This document shows, one piece after another, positions 1-6,213 of a stretch of 12,165 nucleotides of DNA. The DNA is from an uncultured Rhodospirillaceae bacterium. GTDB lineage: Bacteria > Pseudomonadota > Alphaproteobacteria > RF32 > CAG-239. The notes beneath the pieces are model-generated. The model made no database searches, was not told where the DNA came from, and saw nothing but the letters and a program-made list of their open reading frames with translations. Within the stretch, counting starts at the first letter, position 1. Every line of letters starts with the position of its first letter. The position numbers and the translations under genes are program-made. The stretch is from the NCBI GenBank assembly GCA_900313355.1, contig OMQZ01000160.1:1-12165 (forward strand), given 5' to 3'.

Positions 1-848
1 GCAAGAACACGCTCGGTAAAATACATTTCCGTAATGACAAGCTTTGATGAATTATATTTGCCAAACCTTCTCATCATATTGAGCATAGAATTTACATAAC
101 GTTCATCCCAACCTTGTTTTAAGAGCATATCAGCCATCTGATCGCCTTGTTTTTGTGCCAAATCACGCACAAATTCATTTCTCACCGTAATATCTTTTTC
201 AAAAGTAACTTTTTGTTCATTCGGTGTTTTTTGGAACGAGAGAACAACCAAATCTGAAAAATCACGCGGTGTCATAAGTTGCAAAATCTGCGGATCAATT
301 TTACGCTTAATTAAATAGGTTTTTAAATTTTTTTCAATTCGGCGAAAACTTTGAAATCTTGAAAAAAGCTTCCACGAAGGTGAACTTTCAAAATCATATT
401 CAATCGTTTTCGGTCTTTTTTGCAACGGATGAGAAAGCAGATGCAAATAATAAGGACTGAGCTCACGCGAGCGCAATCCTTCTTTTAAACGATCAATCGT
501 GCCGTAAAAATCCATTCTTATGGTCAAAACTTCCTGTTTATGCAAAAAATTCCCGTCATGCTGAGCAATCTTGAAACCGGCGGCAGATAAAATATCATCC
601 AGTTTTTTTTCAGCCGTTCGCTTAAACAGGGTTTTACTCTTAGATGTTTCATTTGCCATTTTTGCCAAAAGCTCATATGCCTTACCGGCATCTTCAACAG
701 AAAGGTTGTAAAAATCATCTATATATTCGTCTTTATGATATAAAACAGCCATATAGGGAAACTGAGCAATTTCTTTTTCTTCTTCCTCTGCTCTGGTGTT
801 TTCCTCAATTCTGTGTTTACGTGCGTATTTACTGCCTTTGGGAGCCAT
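1..848 (-). CDS. Hypothetical protein, N-terminal 282 residues (truncated by window edge)
   Basis: Reading the minus strand from ATG at 848-846 gives an open frame with no stop down to the window edge. An AAGG Shine-Dalgarno (plus-strand cctt, 857-860) sits 8 nt upstream, and a promoter-like pair lies further up. The protein starts MAPKGSKYARKHRIEEN, then an acidic run (about residues 15-27, EENTRAEEEEKE), then a mixed-charge soluble region with no signal peptide or membrane segment. I do not recognise the family. It is divergent from pepA with 135 bp between the two starts. The C-terminus is missing. All plus- and minus-strand short ORFs inside it are shadows. Confident as a gene, no function assigned. 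Confidence 0.8.
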   Translation of the reverse strand, partial: MAPKGSKYARKHRIEENTRAEEEEKEIAQFPYMAVLYHKDEYIDDFYNLSVEDAGKAYELLAKMANETSKSKTLFKRTAEKKLDDILSAAGFKIAQHDGNFLHKQEVLTIRMDFYGTIDRLKEGLRSRELSPYYLHLLSHPLQKRPKTIEYDFESSPSWKLFSRFQSFRRIEKNLKTYLIKRKIDPQILQLMTPRDFSDLVVLSFQKTPNEQKVTFEKDITVRNEFVRDLAQKQGDQMADMLLKQGWDERYVNSMLNMMRRFGKYNSSKLVITEMYFTERVL

Positions 849-876
849 TTATCTTACCTTTTTAATTTTGTCCAAA

Positions 877-905
877 GGTATACACGAAAATACGATTTAA
901 AGCAA
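877..905 (-). promoter_or_regulatory. Promoter for the minus-strand gene starting at 848
   Basis: On the minus strand, TTGCTT (905-900) and TATACC (882-877) are separated by 17 nt, which would start a transcript near 870 with a leader of about 20 nt containing the ribosome site. Match by eye only. Confidence 0.5.
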
Positions 906-949
906 GCTATTTTTTTTCAAAAAGTAACATATTTTTAGAAAATAGAGAT

Positions 950-955
950 TATAAT
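950..955 (+). promoter_or_regulatory. Probable -10 element of pepA
   Basis: A consensus TATAAT lies 28 nt before the pepA start. No good -35 hexamer is visible at 16-18 nt upstream, where the sequence is A/T runs, so only the -10 is called. Confidence 0.4.
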
Positions 956-983
956 ATGCAAAAAACGAATATAGGAGAATAAA

Positions 984-2423
984 ATGGTAGAATATATTTT
1001 TGACAACCAACGAAGTGCGGGCTCTGTTGCCACAGTGATTTTCACAACCTCAAAACCAAACACAGAAACGCTCACGAAATATTTGAAAGAAGATGAAGCT
1101 GAAACGGTTGCACATTATGTCCGTCAGCAATCCCCAAAAAATGGTGATATTATTGAACTCAATACACCAAAACATAAAATTATCGCAGTTATCACAGACC
1201 TTAAAAATGGAAAGAATTATCAACTGTTGGGCGGAAAAATATACAAACACCTGAAAGCTGAAAAACAAGCCCGAATCATTATGCCTAAAGAATTTTCGAA
1301 AACAGCTTCATACGAAATGGCTTTAGGTATCGAACTCGGTTCATATTCTTTTGATAAATACCTCACAAAACGTGAAGAAAAAGATTTTTCGAAACTTGAA
1401 ACGGTTTATTTCAAAGCCAAAGACCTCTCCGCCAAAGAATACATCCCTTATGCAGCCCTTGCAAACGGTGTTCGCTATGCCAGAGATCTCACAAACGAGC
1501 CCTCAAACAACATGACACCGATTGATATGTCAGATGACATCAGACGTTTGGGTTATTTAGGTCTTGATGTTGAAATCTTAGATGAAAAACGCATGAAATC
1601 AAACGGCTTTAATTTAGCCTTATCGGTTGCACAAGGCTCTGCCAATCCGCCGCGTGTTGCCGTCATCAAATGGATAGGCAATAAACAAAATGAAAACTTT
1701 GATTTAGGTTTGGTTGGAAAAGGCGTAACCTTTGACTCCGGCGGCATTTCCTTAAAACCCGGAAACGGTATGTGGGATATGAAACAAGACATGGCAGGTG
1801 CCGCTGCCGTTGTCGGCGCCTTAAAGGTAATTGCATTGCAAAAATTACCCGTCAATGTCGTCGGTGTTGTCGGTCTTGTTGAAAATATGCCTTCCGGCAC
1901 AGCAACGCGCCCCGGAGATATTGTCACATCAATGTCAGGTCAAACCGTTGAAATTTTAAACACCGATGCTGAAGGCAGATTGGTCTTAGCCGATTGCTTG
2001 TGGTATATCCAATCTCAATACGGCGTCAAAAAAGTGATTGATATTGCAACCCTCACTGGCGCTATTTTGGTTGCCCTCGGCACAGAAATGGCAGGTGTGA
2101 TGGGCAACGACCAAAACTTTATTGAAAAAATCAAAAAAGCCGGCACATCATCAGGTGAAGAAGTATGGCAACTCCCCTTAAATGCCGCATATAATAAAAT
2201 GATGGATTCTGACATCGCCGACATGAAAAACATCAGCGAGTCGCGAAATGCCGGCTCCGTTACGGCAGCTTGCTTCTTACAAAGATTTATTCAAAAAGGT
2301 GTCAAATGGGCACACCTCGATATTGCAGGTATGGATAAAGAAACAAAAGGCAGACCTTTAACCCCCAAAGGCGCCTCAGGCTTTGGTGTCAAACTCTTTG
2401 TTGAAATCATCAAAAATCTGTAA
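984..2423 (+). CDS. pepA: Leucyl aminopeptidase (M17 family), PepA
   Basis: Cytosolic di-metal exopeptidase that removes N-terminal residues from peptides. The 479-residue length is normal for M17. The N-terminal regulatory domain covers about residues 1-150 and the catalytic domain the rest. The whole M17 active site is visible: K246 and D251 in GKGVTFDSGG, K258 in SLKPG, D269 in KQDMAGAA, and the family signature NTDAEGRL with D328, E330 and R332. Each lies exactly 24 residues before its E. coli PepA counterpart (K270, D275, K282, D293, D352, E354, R356). The start is supported by AGGAG at 973-977, 6 nt upstream of ATG. The gene ends in its own terminator. In E. coli PepA also acts as a DNA-binding accessory protein in Xer recombination; whether this one does cannot be seen. 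Confidence 0.97.
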   Translation: MVEYIFDNQRSAGSVATVIFTTSKPNTETLTKYLKEDEAETVAHYVRQQSPKNGDIIELNTPKHKIIAVITDLKNGKNYQLLGGKIYKHLKAEKQARIIMPKEFSKTASYEMALGIELGSYSFDKYLTKREEKDFSKLETVYFKAKDLSAKEYIPYAALANGVRYARDLTNEPSNNMTPIDMSDDIRRLGYLGLDVEILDEKRMKSNGFNLALSVAQGSANPPRVAVIKWIGNKQNENFDLGLVGKGVTFDSGGISLKPGNGMWDMKQDMAGAAAVVGALKVIALQKLPVNVVGVVGLVENMPSGTATRPGDIVTSMSGQTVEILNTDAEGRLVLADCLWYIQSQYGVKKVIDIATLTGAILVALGTEMAGVMGNDQNFIEKIKKAGTSSGEEVWQLPLNAAYNKMMDSDIADMKNISESRNAGSVTAACFLQRFIQKGVKWAHLDIAGMDKETKGRPLTPKGASGFGVKLFVEIIKNL

Positions 2424-2447
2424 TTAACCTAAAAACAAAAACACCTC
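2409..2447 (+). repeat. Left copy of direct repeat at pepA 3' end (attL-like)
   Basis: ATCAAAAATCTGTAA (2409-2423), the last five codons of pepA, plus TAAAAACAAAAACACCTC (2430-2447), the start of its terminator, recur at 4174-4208. The first part has one mismatch, the second is identical, and the linker differs by 4 nt. The two copies bracket the island. Confidence 0.6.
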
Positions 2448-2472
2448 TTGCTAAAACAAGAGGTGTTTTTTT
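2441..2472 (+). terminator. Intrinsic terminator of pepA
   Basis: A perfect 10-bp stem (2441-2450 with 2457-2466), loop CTAAAA, followed by a run of T. It starts 17 nt after the pepA stop. Confidence 0.92.
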
Positions 2473-2488
2473 ACATGTGCTTGGAAAT

Positions 2489-2518
2489 TTGACAAGCGAA
2501 TCGTTGATTTGCTATAAT
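2489..2518 (+). promoter_or_regulatory. Consensus sigma-70 promoter of the island gene
   Basis: TTGACA (2489-2494) and TATAAT (2513-2518), both perfect hexamers, are 18 nt apart. Transcription would begin near 2525, giving a leader of about 118 nt before the ATG at 2643. Confidence 0.85.
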
Positions 2519-2524
2519 ACAATT

Positions 2525-2642
2525 AGGTTTTTGAGAAACCCTCTCGTTCAGGCCTTATTTGCTTAGCGAACCCTAAATAACGAGCGGCCTTATTTTGATA
2601 AATCCTGCAAACAGCGTATTAACTTAATAAGGATTTTATGAA
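2525..2642 (+). promoter_or_regulatory. Structured 5' leader that can mask the ribosome site
   Basis: The transcript would open with a hairpin (2526-2530 with 2536-2540). CTCGTT (2543-2548) can pair with AACGAG (2579-2584). The 10-mer GGCCTTATTT occurs twice (2551-2560 and 2586-2595). Its CCTTATT pairs over 7 bp with AATAAGG (2626-2632), which overlaps the Shine-Dalgarno AAGGA (2629-2633). Either copy could mask the ribosome site, and copy one can instead pair with AAATAA (2575-2580), so alternative folds are possible. What would switch them is unknown. Confidence 0.5.
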
Positions 2643-4133
2643 ATGTCTTTAAATATCGATAAAGTATATCAGGACGCGTATGACGCCGAAGTTAAGCGTG
2701 CATACGGTCAAGCAGTTGAAGAATATAGCGCACAACGTGTGCAGGCTGAACAAAACGAGGATTTTGAAACAATACCGTTCTTTCAAGAAAGCCTGAAACT
2801 TGCCGAAGAAAACGCAAGGCTTGATGAGCAATATCCGGCTTATGAGGGTGAGACAATCGACATTAACGGCGTGCAGAAAACCGTTTATAACTCAAACGGT
2901 GAGCGTATAGCCATATCCGCTGAGGCGTTAAGGAACTTCTATAACTGGTTTGGTGATAGTAAGGTTGTTGATGAACAAGGTCGGCCAAAGGTCGTTTATC
3001 ATGGAACAAACGCAAGGTTTAGCGTGTTTAGCACAGATTTTGAGAGCAACGGCAAGACTCTCGGCGATGGTTTTTATTTCTCAAACAACACGGATGCCGC
3101 AGAGGATTATGGAAAGTATAGGGTGGATGTGTATTTATCTTTGGAAAATCCGCTATTTTTGGATGAAGATAATGCGTATAATGTTTTTGAAAACGAATTA
3201 GGAATATCTAAAGACGAAATTGAAGGATGGAAAAATTATTACAGCAATAGCAAGTGGCATGTTGTGAATCGTATTTTCTCAGAAGATAATTTAACGAATG
3301 TTATAAAAAATAAAGGATATGATGGAATAATATGCACGGATAGAACATCTTTTGGCAGAGATTATCCTATAAATGAATACGTTGCCTTTGAGCCTGAGCA
3401 AATCAAATCCACATCAAACAGAGGCACGTTTAGTAAAGACAATCCGGATATTTATTATCAGAGCGGTGTGGTGGACAGTGTAAAGAATTTATTTAAGCCT
3501 TTAGTTAAGGATATTAGCCAATTTAGAAGTATTTTTAGAAAAACAATCAGAGGTGAAGTCGGCGAAAATACTATATTACAAATTTCTGAAAGAACGCCAG
3601 AAGTATATAAAATGCTTGGGTTAGATGATAAACCAATGGGTATATCAAACAAAACAATTAAAAAAGCAAATATAGGAAAGCACGATGTTCCGTTAGATGT
3701 TTTAGAAGAATTACCGGAATATATTTTTGATCCGATTGCTGTGCTTGATTCAAAAACGAATAAGGGAAGCCTCGTTTCTATTTTGAACGCTGTTGATAAA
3801 AACGGTGATACGGTTGTTGCAATTATAAAACCGACAAAGGGTAAATACAATATCATACCGAGCATTTACGGAAAAGACGATTTAGACAACCTTATAAAAA
3901 GCAGTAAGATAAGATATAAAGATATAGAAAGAGCCAACATTGCTATCAGACCTTCCTCGCTCCAATTGCTTGGGGTGGATAACACCGTTGGCTCATTAAC
4001 TAAGTCAAGTATAACACCATCTGAGGCGAATGTCAAGAAAAATCAGCAGAAGTTTTATCAAGGCGAGAGCAATCCGCTTGGCGCTTATATGCCTGCCTCA
4101 AGGGTTATACACTTGTTTAAGAAAGTGGGATAA
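2643..4133 (+). CDS. Polyvalent-protein fragment: ADP-ribosyltransferase-like plus phage MuF-C/PBECR-like domain
   Basis: A 496-residue protein with no signal peptide. Residues 1-75 are charged and helical. Residues about 78-115 carry the linker motif common before these domains (ALRNFYNWFGDSKVVD). Residues 115-272 match the ART-like domain of phage and conjugative-element proteins, with candidate triad H120 (VVYHGT), Y145 (GFYFS) and E245 (NEYVAF), ending in the usual NRGTF..NPDIYYQ. Residues 310-430 resemble the MuF C-terminal/PBECR putative nuclease domain (GKHDVPLDVLEELPEYIFDP, then SIYGKDD). The last 28 residues (YQGESNPLGAYMPASRVIHLF) resemble the point where larger polyvalent proteins enter a zinc-peptidase-like domain, but a stop follows at once, so the C-terminus looks truncated. 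Start chosen by AAGGA 9 nt upstream. A toxin or effector role is inference; no immunity gene is recognisable. Confidence 0.8.
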   Translation: MSLNIDKVYQDAYDAEVKRAYGQAVEEYSAQRVQAEQNEDFETIPFFQESLKLAEENARLDEQYPAYEGETIDINGVQKTVYNSNGERIAISAEALRNFYNWFGDSKVVDEQGRPKVVYHGTNARFSVFSTDFESNGKTLGDGFYFSNNTDAAEDYGKYRVDVYLSLENPLFLDEDNAYNVFENELGISKDEIEGWKNYYSNSKWHVVNRIFSEDNLTNVIKNKGYDGIICTDRTSFGRDYPINEYVAFEPEQIKSTSNRGTFSKDNPDIYYQSGVVDSVKNLFKPLVKDISQFRSIFRKTIRGEVGENTILQISERTPEVYKMLGLDDKPMGISNKTIKKANIGKHDVPLDVLEELPEYIFDPIAVLDSKTNKGSLVSILNAVDKNGDTVVAIIKPTKGKYNIIPSIYGKDDLDNLIKSSKIRYKDIERANIAIRPSSLQLLGVDNTVGSLTKSSITPSEANVKKNQQKFYQGESNPLGAYMPASRVIHLFKKVG

Positions 4134-4173
4134 AAACTACCAAGTCCTCATTTTACAGTTTTTATCACCACTA

Positions 4174-4208
4174 ATCCAAAATCTGTAACTTAAAAACAAA
4201 AACACCTC
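4174..4208 (+). repeat. Right copy of the pepA-end direct repeat (attR-like)
   Basis: ATCCAAAATCTGTAA (4174-4188) differs from the pepA 3' end by one base, and TAAAAACAAAAACACCTC (4191-4208) is identical to the left copy. The distance between repeat starts is 1765 bp. Confidence 0.6.
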
Positions 4209-4236
4209 CGGCTGATTGCCGAGAGGTGTTTTCGTT
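4201..4236. terminator. Bidirectional intrinsic terminator
   Basis: Stem of AACACCTC plus CGGC (4201-4212) with GCCG plus GAGGTGTT (4218-4221 and 4223-4230), one bulged A, loop TGATT. T-rich tract follows on the plus strand, and on the minus strand TTTTTGTTTTT follows, so it can end both the island gene and the minus-strand gene that stops at 4251. Its lower stem equals that of the pepA terminator. Confidence 0.85.
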
Positions 4237-4250
4237 TTCAGATTGCTCAG

Positions 4251-4718
4251 TCAAAAAATGATCGGCGATTCCGATTCTTCTTTAGGTCTCGAAACAGAAA
4301 CTTCATCCGAGAATTTCACGGTTGTGCTCAACTGATACATCACCGTATCTCTCGGTGTGACAAGCTTGTAATCACCATTTCCGGTAACCAACATCCGCTC
4401 ATCTTCCGTTAAAATGTAACCCCAACCTTTCTGCCAATCCAAGCATTTAACACGACTTGTAATCGTCCCACCTTCTCCCCGGCTTAGCTCATTCGCTTTC
4501 ACGTAATTATAATGAGCGAAAAACACAAGAGTCGCACACATCAAAGCAAAGATCACAGATATGACTACACTCCTCCAATCCGCGTATAAGATAGTCATAA
4601 GACCTGAGAACACAAGTAAAAAAGAAAACACTGCAAGCAGAATAGAAAGTCCCATAACTGATATAATTATATTAAACATAAAAATCAAACTACTGGCAAA
4701 AATATAACATATTTTCAT
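4251..4718 (-). CDS. Small membrane protein with three predicted N-terminal helices
   Basis: 155 residues. Hydrophobic stretches lie at about residues 5-22, 24-45 and 50-69, followed by a soluble C-terminal domain of about 85 residues (EGGTITSRVKCLDWQKGWGYIL onward) ending in an acidic, Ser/Pro-rich tail. I recognise no family. The start is uncertain: no Shine-Dalgarno is visible before the ATG at 4718, nor before the internal ATGs at residues 14 and 22, so the first helix may not be part of the protein. It converges on the island gene, shares its bidirectional terminator, and is divergent from metK, whose promoter lies just upstream. Confidence 0.65.
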   Translation of the reverse strand: MKICYIFASSLIFMFNIIISVMGLSILLAVFSFLLVFSGLMTILYADWRSVVISVIFALMCATLVFFAHYNYVKANELSRGEGGTITSRVKCLDWQKGWGYILTEDERMLVTGNGDYKLVTPRDTVMYQLSTTVKFSDEVSVSRPKEESESPIIF

Positions 4719-4740
4719 AACACGTCAATAATTATTAGAC

Positions 4741-4768
4741 TTGACAATCACTTTTTTTGTGATAGGTT
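4741..4768 (+). promoter_or_regulatory. metK promoter with inverted repeat in the spacer
   Basis: TTGACA (4741-4746) and a weak TAGGTT (4763-4768) with a 16-nt spacer place the transcript start near 4775, just in front of the riboswitch. The spacer holds ATCAC (4747-4751) and GTGAT (4759-4763) as a palindrome with 7 T between, an operator-like arrangement. Confidence 0.5.
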
Positions 4769-4777
4769 GCAGTTCTA

Positions 4778-4828
4778 ACGTGTGGATTTAACCTAACTTG
4801 TCCGGCACTAAACGGACTAAACAAGGAG
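4778..4828 (+). ncRNA. SAM-II/SAM-V-like riboswitch upstream of metK
   Basis: A compact H-type pseudoknot can be drawn. P1 is GTGT (4780-4783) with GCAC (4805-4808). P2 is GTCCG (4800-4804) with CGGAC (4813-4817). The loop GGATTTAACC (4784-4793), the following TTG (4798-4800), and CTAAACAAGG (4817-4826) closely resemble the conserved GAUUUAACC, UUG and CUAAA-AAGG elements of SAM-II and SAM-V aptamers as I remember them. The 3' end runs straight into the Shine-Dalgarno AAGGAG (4823-4828). Known members bind S-adenosylmethionine and hide the ribosome site, so high SAM would lower translation of the SAM synthase. SAM-II versus SAM-V cannot be settled by eye. Confidence 0.72.
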
Positions 4829-4836
4829 ATTTTAAT

Positions 4837-5844
4837 ATGCTTAAAACAGCAGAATTTGTGTCTTTAGGACACCCCGATAAAACAGCAGATTTCATTTCAG
4901 AATATATTTTAGATCGTGCTCTTGAACAAGATCCGAAGGTCAAATATGCCGTTGAGGTGATGGTCAAGGGCAACACTGTCGTCCTGGGCGGCGAAGTCTG
5001 CTCTAACATCGAATTAAAAAACATCGAAATATATGTCAAAGATGCCATTCGAAAAATCGGTTATGATGAACACTATCATCAAATTTGGGGCGAAAATGCA
5101 CTTGATGTCACAAGCTTAAAAATCATCAACCTGATTGGGTGTCAGTCTTGTGAAATTCTTCAAGGCGTCGAAAACGGCGGTTGGGGCGACCAAGGCGTTT
5201 TTGCAGGTTACGCATGCCAAGGCGAAGGTCTGCTCCCAAGAGAGCTCTTTTTAGCAAAAAAGTTGAACAACGCCCTTTATACAAAAGCCTTAAAATCAGA
5301 CAATTTAGGTCTTGATATCAAAACGCAAATCACCATCGATAATAAAGGCAAAATCAAAACAGCAATTGTTGCCATCCCAATGCTCAAACCTCAAGATTTG
5401 ACATCATTTATTGAAAAAACCTTAGGCGCTTGCCCTGCTGAGCTCATCATCAACGGCACAGGCAACTACACTTGCCATAGCGCAATTGCCGATTGTGGCA
5501 TTACAGGCAGAAAACTCGCTTGTGATTTTTATTCCACCACATGCCCTGTCGGTGGCGGCTCACCATGGGCAAAAGATGCAAGCAAGGCAGATGTTTCCTT
5601 AAACATTTTAGCGCGCAAATTAGCTGTTCAGCACCTCAAAGACAATGATGAAGTCTTTGTTTATTTGTCATCTTGCATCGGACGTTCAACGCTTCCGAGC
5701 GCCACACTCAAATGCGTCAAAAACGACCAAGTTACATGGCAAAATCTTGAAGGCGATTTTTCACCTCGTGCGGTTATCAAAGATTTAGGGCTTGACAAGC
5801 CTGTTTTTGCCGACTTATGTGCAAAAGGAATCACTGCAATATAA
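4837..5844 (+). CDS. metK: S-adenosylmethionine synthase (methionine adenosyltransferase), short divergent form
   Basis: Makes SAM from methionine and ATP. The true start is the ATG at 4837, 8 nt after AAGGAG; a longer reading from TTG at 4798 would lie inside the riboswitch. The protein has 335 residues against about 380-400 in typical bacterial MetK. Key motifs survive: GHPDK (11-15), metal/K+ site glutamates E40 and E53, GDQG with D118, D160 and K162, GITGRK (221-226), and a phosphate loop GGGSPWAKDASKAD (239-252) with K246, K250 and D252. The usual GGGAFSGKDPTKVDRS form is altered and the usual TYGG before it reads FYSTT. The missing length is in the middle region and at the C-terminus. 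Expected to be active from the residues kept, but clearly an unusual branch. Followed 11 nt later by the NIF3-like gene, probably one operon. Confidence 0.9.
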   Translation: MLKTAEFVSLGHPDKTADFISEYILDRALEQDPKVKYAVEVMVKGNTVVLGGEVCSNIELKNIEIYVKDAIRKIGYDEHYHQIWGENALDVTSLKIINLIGCQSCEILQGVENGGWGDQGVFAGYACQGEGLLPRELFLAKKLNNALYTKALKSDNLGLDIKTQITIDNKGKIKTAIVAIPMLKPQDLTSFIEKTLGACPAELIINGTGNYTCHSAIADCGITGRKLACDFYSTTCPVGGGSPWAKDASKADVSLNILARKLAVQHLKDNDEVFVYLSSCIGRSTLPSATLKCVKNDQVTWQNLEGDFSPRAVIKDLGLDKPVFADLCAKGITAI

Positions 5845-5855
5845 AAGGAAAACAA

Positions 5856-6182
5856 ATGGAATTTAACTATTTCAAATTAGATATTTTCATCCCCGAAACA
5901 CATCTCAAACTTTTGCAACATGCTTTGCAAAAAGCAGATGCCGGACATTTCGGAAAATATGACAGCTGCCTTTCATATTCTCATGTCACAGGCGTTTGGC
6001 GCACACTTGACGGTGCAACCCCCTACCTCGGCAAAATCGGTGAAATATCTGAAGAACCGGAAATCAAGGTTGAAGTTGCTTGTAAAAAAGAAAACTTAGA
6101 ACAAACCATTCAGGCAATCAAAGCTGTTCATCCGTATGAAGAACCCGTGATAAACATCATTCCGATGACAATCGCCTTATAA
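5856..6182 (+). CDS. Stand-alone NIF3/YqfO-like domain protein
   Basis: 108 residues starting at ATG 5856 with AAAGGA 7-8 nt upstream; the longer frame from 5817 would overlap metK. Motifs of the YqfO-type domain found inserted in NIF3 family proteins are present: IPETH (12-16), GKYDSC (33-38), TGVWRTLDGATPYLG (45-59), EVRIE-like KVEV (71-74) and HPYEEP (92-97). The fold resembles CutA/PII-type ferredoxin-like domains. The biochemical role of stand-alone members is not established. It sits 11 nt after metK and before a shared terminator, so it is probably co-transcribed and may fall under the same SAM control at the transcript level. Confidence 0.8.
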   Translation: MEFNYFKLDIFIPETHLKLLQHALQKADAGHFGKYDSCLSYSHVTGVWRTLDGATPYLGKIGEISEEPEIKVEVACKKENLEQTIQAIKAVHPYEEPVINIIPMTIAL

Positions 6183-6188
6183 AAAGAA

Positions 6189-6213
6189 CCTCCCTTTCGG
6201 GAGGCTTTTTTTT
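6189..6213. terminator. Bidirectional terminator between convergent operons
   Basis: CCTCCC (6189-6194) and GGGAGG (6199-6204), loop TTTC, then 8 T on the plus strand. The T tract overlaps the stop of the minus-strand gene at 6212, and on the minus strand TTCTTTTT follows the stem. Confidence 0.9.

Larger units (their letters stand above)
2409..4208 (+). mobile_element. Small integrated island or remnant of a phage/conjugative element
   Basis: The interval between the two repeats holds a single gene of a type found almost only in phages and conjugative elements, with its own consensus promoter. Its arginine codon use differs from the neighbours: AGG at residues 59, 97, 125, 160 and 487, against none that I found in pepA. 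No integrase, transposase or terminal inverted repeat is present, so this is at most a decayed or satellite insertion. The site-specific integration reading is inference from the repeats. Confidence 0.5.

Noticed and set aside
524..865. Short ORFs at 524-718 (-) and 644-865 (+)
   Set aside because: Both are shadows of the long minus-strand gene that starts at 848 and runs off the window.
2638..2652. Four-codon upstream ORF overlapping the island gene start
   Set aside because: Only 4 nt from the AAGGA, too close for efficient initiation; probably incidental.
4798..4836. Extended metK start at TTG 4798
   Set aside because: It would lie inside the riboswitch pseudoknot and upstream of the AAGGAG; the ATG at 4837 has ideal spacing and begins just before the family's conserved N-terminus.
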